A stretch of DNA of 13,912 bases, taken from NCBI GenBank assembly GCA_002751075.1, contig NAOQ01000110.1:12350-26261 (forward strand), read 5' to 3'. Origin of the DNA: Ichthyophonus hoferi. Lineage: Eukaryota; Opisthokonta; Ichthyosporea; Ichthyophonida; Ichthyophonidae. Positions 8,599 through 13,912 of this stretch are shown in pieces. The position numbers were made by a program, and so were the translations under genes. Each line of letters begins with the position of its first letter. The stretch's first letter is position 1. The notes below the pieces were generated by a model. That model was given only the letters and a program-made list of their open reading frames with translations. It made no database searches and was not told the DNA's origin.

Positions 8599-8685
8599 TT
8601 ATTTAGTGACAGTGAGTAATGCTATTAGTAGAGTGACACAAGAAGTGGCCACAACAAACCCAAACATATTATTTGAAATGGCTCG
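8599..8685 (-). CDS. Possible terminal exon of a second MARVEL-like gene
   Basis: After a weak acceptor (ATGATAG ending at 8686) the frame reads RAISNNMFGFVVATSCV, then TLLIALLTVTK and TAA. From FGF to the stop it has 21 residues, the same length as TM4 of the neighbouring MARVEL gene, and it shares the N..FGF lead-in. No matching upstream exons were found. Directly after it, shifted by one base, a second hydrophobic frame (8588..8466; NAWFYLALLPLPLNSFIEAA) could be TM3-like, which would instead suggest a frameshifted TM2-TM3 copy. Open frames on the + strand cover the same bases. This may be a relic or chance. Confidence 0.28.
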   Translation of the reverse strand, partial: RAISNNMFGFVVATSCVTLLIALLTVTK

Positions 8686-8928
8686 CTATCATTGCAGGAT
8701 CTCTACCATTGGCTGGTTCAATTTCGATAGATCATCTTGTATTGTCGTTTAGCACCAATAGATTGCCCCAGCTATTTTCCCAGTCTATATATATATATAA
8801 TAATTGCCAACAATATTATATATTTATAGTTATATAAAGATACTCAAATTAAATAAATATTTCTGTTTTCACTTGGCCTAGGCGGATTATTTCGCTTAGG
8901 ACATAAAAAACATTTTAAAAAAAATATG

Positions 8929-9019
8929 CTCTGGCTCTGGCCCCAGCCCCGGCTCTCGCCCCAGCCTCTGCTCTAGCTCTGGATCTGGCTCTGGCTCTGG
9001 CTTTGGCCCTGGCTCTGGC
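8929..9019. repeat. GC-rich hexanucleotide minisatellite (GGCTCT)n
   Basis: About fifteen imperfect six-base units of GGCTCT/GGCCCC in an otherwise AT-rich setting. The + strand reads Ala-Leu or Ser-Gly repeats depending on frame, and the - strand reads Gln-Ser repeats. Base composition is unlike the rest of the window. Confidence 0.85.
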
Positions 9020-10021
9020 AGCTGAGGTAATATGTGTGTTGCCCAGTTATTTTGCACGTTGCCTTTGTGTCAGCCAAGATAAAGTCATTATGCATTTGAT
9101 AGATGGTACCAAGTAACTTGGTGACAGCGGCTTTGTATCGTGCCATGAACATAGAGACCCACACGCTTCTTAATGCTTAGAATATCGTCATGTCATCCCG
9201 GAATGACTACTGTTATTTACAAGAATATTGACTCCGAATGAACTCGTAGTTCAAATTGATTTGTCAGTGCATAGTTTGCAAGCACTTACATCAGTATAAG
9301 CCATTCAAATAAGGACACGGTAGTATAAGATTAACGAGATAAGGTCAGGCATTCCTAGTGGATCTCTGTGATATTTCATGAATTGTATTAGCCAATAAGA
9401 ATATGTATGGTTGGTCCCATTTAGGGTATTAACCAAAAAATAACATCCGTGGTAAAACCAAGTATAAAACAAAAAAAAAATCAATTAAAAAGGATCTGCT
9501 CACACACGTGGTAAGTAATACTGGAAAAAATATGAAGGCACTCGTAACATACACAAAACTTTGCATTTAATTATATGTATGTAGTAATAACATTGTTATT
9601 GTAATGTCTAGTCCACCGTTAGCACTCTCATATGATGATCAGTGTTCAAATCTTTTACCCATACAAAAGTCGGAGAGTTGTATACTAACGTTACATGGTG
9701 AGAATAGTTATTAATTACATAGTTATCTAGCACCTCTTACAGATCGTACACACTGTGAAAAGCACTTTCGGACCTAAGCAAATAGAAAGTAGATCAAGCC
9801 AATTAGCTATTACTAAAGCTAGTACAGAAATATCAACAATTGTTTACAAAAAACAAGTGGAGATCCAGAGGAACTGTGGACTAGTCAACAGAACTGTCAC
9901 AGATTCTGATACCTATCACATGCACTTACCCACTTATATCTCTATCTACTTATCCATATTATGTCAAATTATCTGTACCAACCGAATCAAAGCCCATTAT
10001 GACTTATAATTCCATCCATTC

Positions 10022-10107
10022 TGATTGGATGCAAGGATACAATTACGTCAACGCTTAGATCAAAATCATATTTGATTAACTATAACCTTGACCAATAAAT
10101 TAATTTC
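10022..10107 (-). repeat. Dispersed repeat, copy C (inverted relative to A and B)
   Basis: On the minus strand it reads GAAATTAATTTATTGGTCAA, GGTTATAGTTAATCAAATAT, GATTTTGATCTAAGCGTTGA, then CCTTGCATCCAATCAG, nearly matching copy A with an internal deletion before the CTTGCATCC end. Confidence 0.75.
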
Positions 10108-10142
10108 ATATACCCTATTACATATCCCATGATATGAGTAGA

Positions 10143-10220
10143 TAAAAGGATTGTAGATTAGCCGTTGATCCAATTATATCAACGTTTGGATCAACTATAA
10201 CCTTTACCAATAAATCAATC
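10143..10220 (-). repeat. Dispersed repeat, copy D (inverted relative to A and B)
   Basis: On the minus strand GATTGATTTATTGGTAAAGG, TTATAGTTGATCCAAACGTT, GATATAATTGGATCAACGGC, then TAATCTACAATCC. It contains a perfect 10-bp stem, GTTGATCCAA with TTGGATCAAC. It is head-to-tail with copy C, as A is with B. Confidence 0.75.
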
Positions 10221-10686
10221 TTGCCATTATCACTCAAATCAGTCACCATGAATCAATAAGCTATGGTAATTAATCAGCAATCAATAGGGGGAGTGCTGAT
10301 GAAAACCTTCACTGAGGAGGGAATGGTTCATAAGAAATATCTGAATAGAATGACGATAATTAATTCCTTAAAAACTATTTAAATTGATTTCTAGAAATTA
10401 GACGTTTACCTGCACAAACCTCCAATAGATACATGGTAACTTATCATTAATATAAAATAGCTGCCGCTATCTTCAATATCCTACTACGCGGCTATTTATG
10501 TCTTAACACATTCAGAATACATCTGAGAGGGATAACCTCTAGAGTTATCTTAATCAAAGTAACTAGTCAATCACAGGATAGATTGCTCATACAACCTACA
10601 ATTACCTACTGACTACCATCGAATACAATAGACACGTTAACAAAAATCAAAACAGCAATGTCATAATAAGAAATATACATATGTAG

Positions 10687-10692
10687 TTTATT
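10687..10692 (-). promoter_or_regulatory. AATAAA polyadenylation signal of GOLPH3
   Basis: AATAAA on the coding strand about 93 bases after the GOLPH3 stop codon. Cleavage would be expected near 10660-10675. Confidence 0.6.
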
Positions 10693-10784
10693 ATGCATAT
10701 ACAAGGTATAATAACACCATGTTCCATTGTAACCATGGTAACTGGAATGTACCTAACTGCCTGCTGTCATGCATGATATTAGCC

Positions 10785-13787
<3,003 letters not shown>

Positions 13788-13912
13788 CTAGTAGTATAGG
13801 AAGAAAGAAAACCATAGAATATAATATAATAGAACAGAATATAATCAAATAGAATACAACATTACTATACAGTACTATACAATATAATATAATATAATAT
13901 AATATAATTAAT
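13788..13912 (-). other. Part of a further GOLPH3 intron, running off the right edge
   Basis: AT pentamer repeats (ATAAT)n at 13815-13910 followed, in transcript direction, by a pyrimidine tract and CTAG. An ATG here (coding strand, near 13835) is out of frame with GOLPH3. Confidence 0.7.

Larger units (their letters stand above)
6730..10684. other. Long intergenic region with unresolved exon-like islands
   Basis: No complete gene could be assembled. Islands with higher GC and open frames occur at 7225-7325, 8466-8760, 8920-9180, 9290-9370, 9430-10010 and 10450-10615. Donor and acceptor consensus sites occur on both strands, but phases do not chain into a single convincing product. Each island is treated as a lead in the findings. 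Confidence 0.5.

Noticed and set aside
9600-9700. tRNA-like B box (GTTCAAATC) near 9647
   Set aside because: No cloverleaf or convincing A box around it; also overlaps exon-like frames. A SINE head cannot be shown.

Overview
This is an AT-rich, intron-rich eukaryotic window. Three protein-coding genes can be assembled by hand from canonical GT..AG exons whose reading phases agree. One product is unmistakably Golgi phosphoprotein 3 (GOLPH3) of the animal type, and a second is a four-helix MARVEL-domain protein. Together with short introns full of AT microsatellites this points to an invertebrate-grade animal with an AT-rich genome; a sponge or another early-branching lineage is possible, but the sequence does not settle it. 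I see no bacterial operon, CRISPR array, virus-derived element or intact transposon.

Layout. 161..2213 (+): last three exons of a gene running in from the left edge. Its protein ends in a very basic helical tail; family not recognised. 2225..4041: intergenic, with a nested hairpin, a twin E-box palindrome and a head-to-tail pair of a ~105-bp repeat. 4107..~6654 or 6729 (-): MARVEL-domain membrane protein in five exons; the first two are less certain. ~6730..10684: long intergenic stretch with microsatellites, a GC-rich hexamer repeat, palindromes, several short exon-like islands that could not be joined into a gene, and an inverted second pair of the same ~105-bp repeat. 10785..13787 (-): GOLPH3, six exons including the stop. 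The 5' coding exon lies beyond the right edge.

How the genes relate. GOLPH3 is a Golgi PI4P-binding adaptor that retains glycosyltransferases, and MARVEL proteins live in vesicle and plasma membranes, so both concern membrane traffic. There is no sequence evidence that they are co-regulated, and they lie about 4 kb apart in the same orientation. AATAAA signals follow all three stop codons closely and support the three gene ends. Most other long open frames in the window are low-complexity AT repeat or read-through from exons into introns.

No previously undescribed system is evident. The best leads are the repeat family present as tandem dimers in opposite orientations, a possible second MARVEL-like exon near 8.6 kb, and the unidentified basic-tailed protein at the left end.
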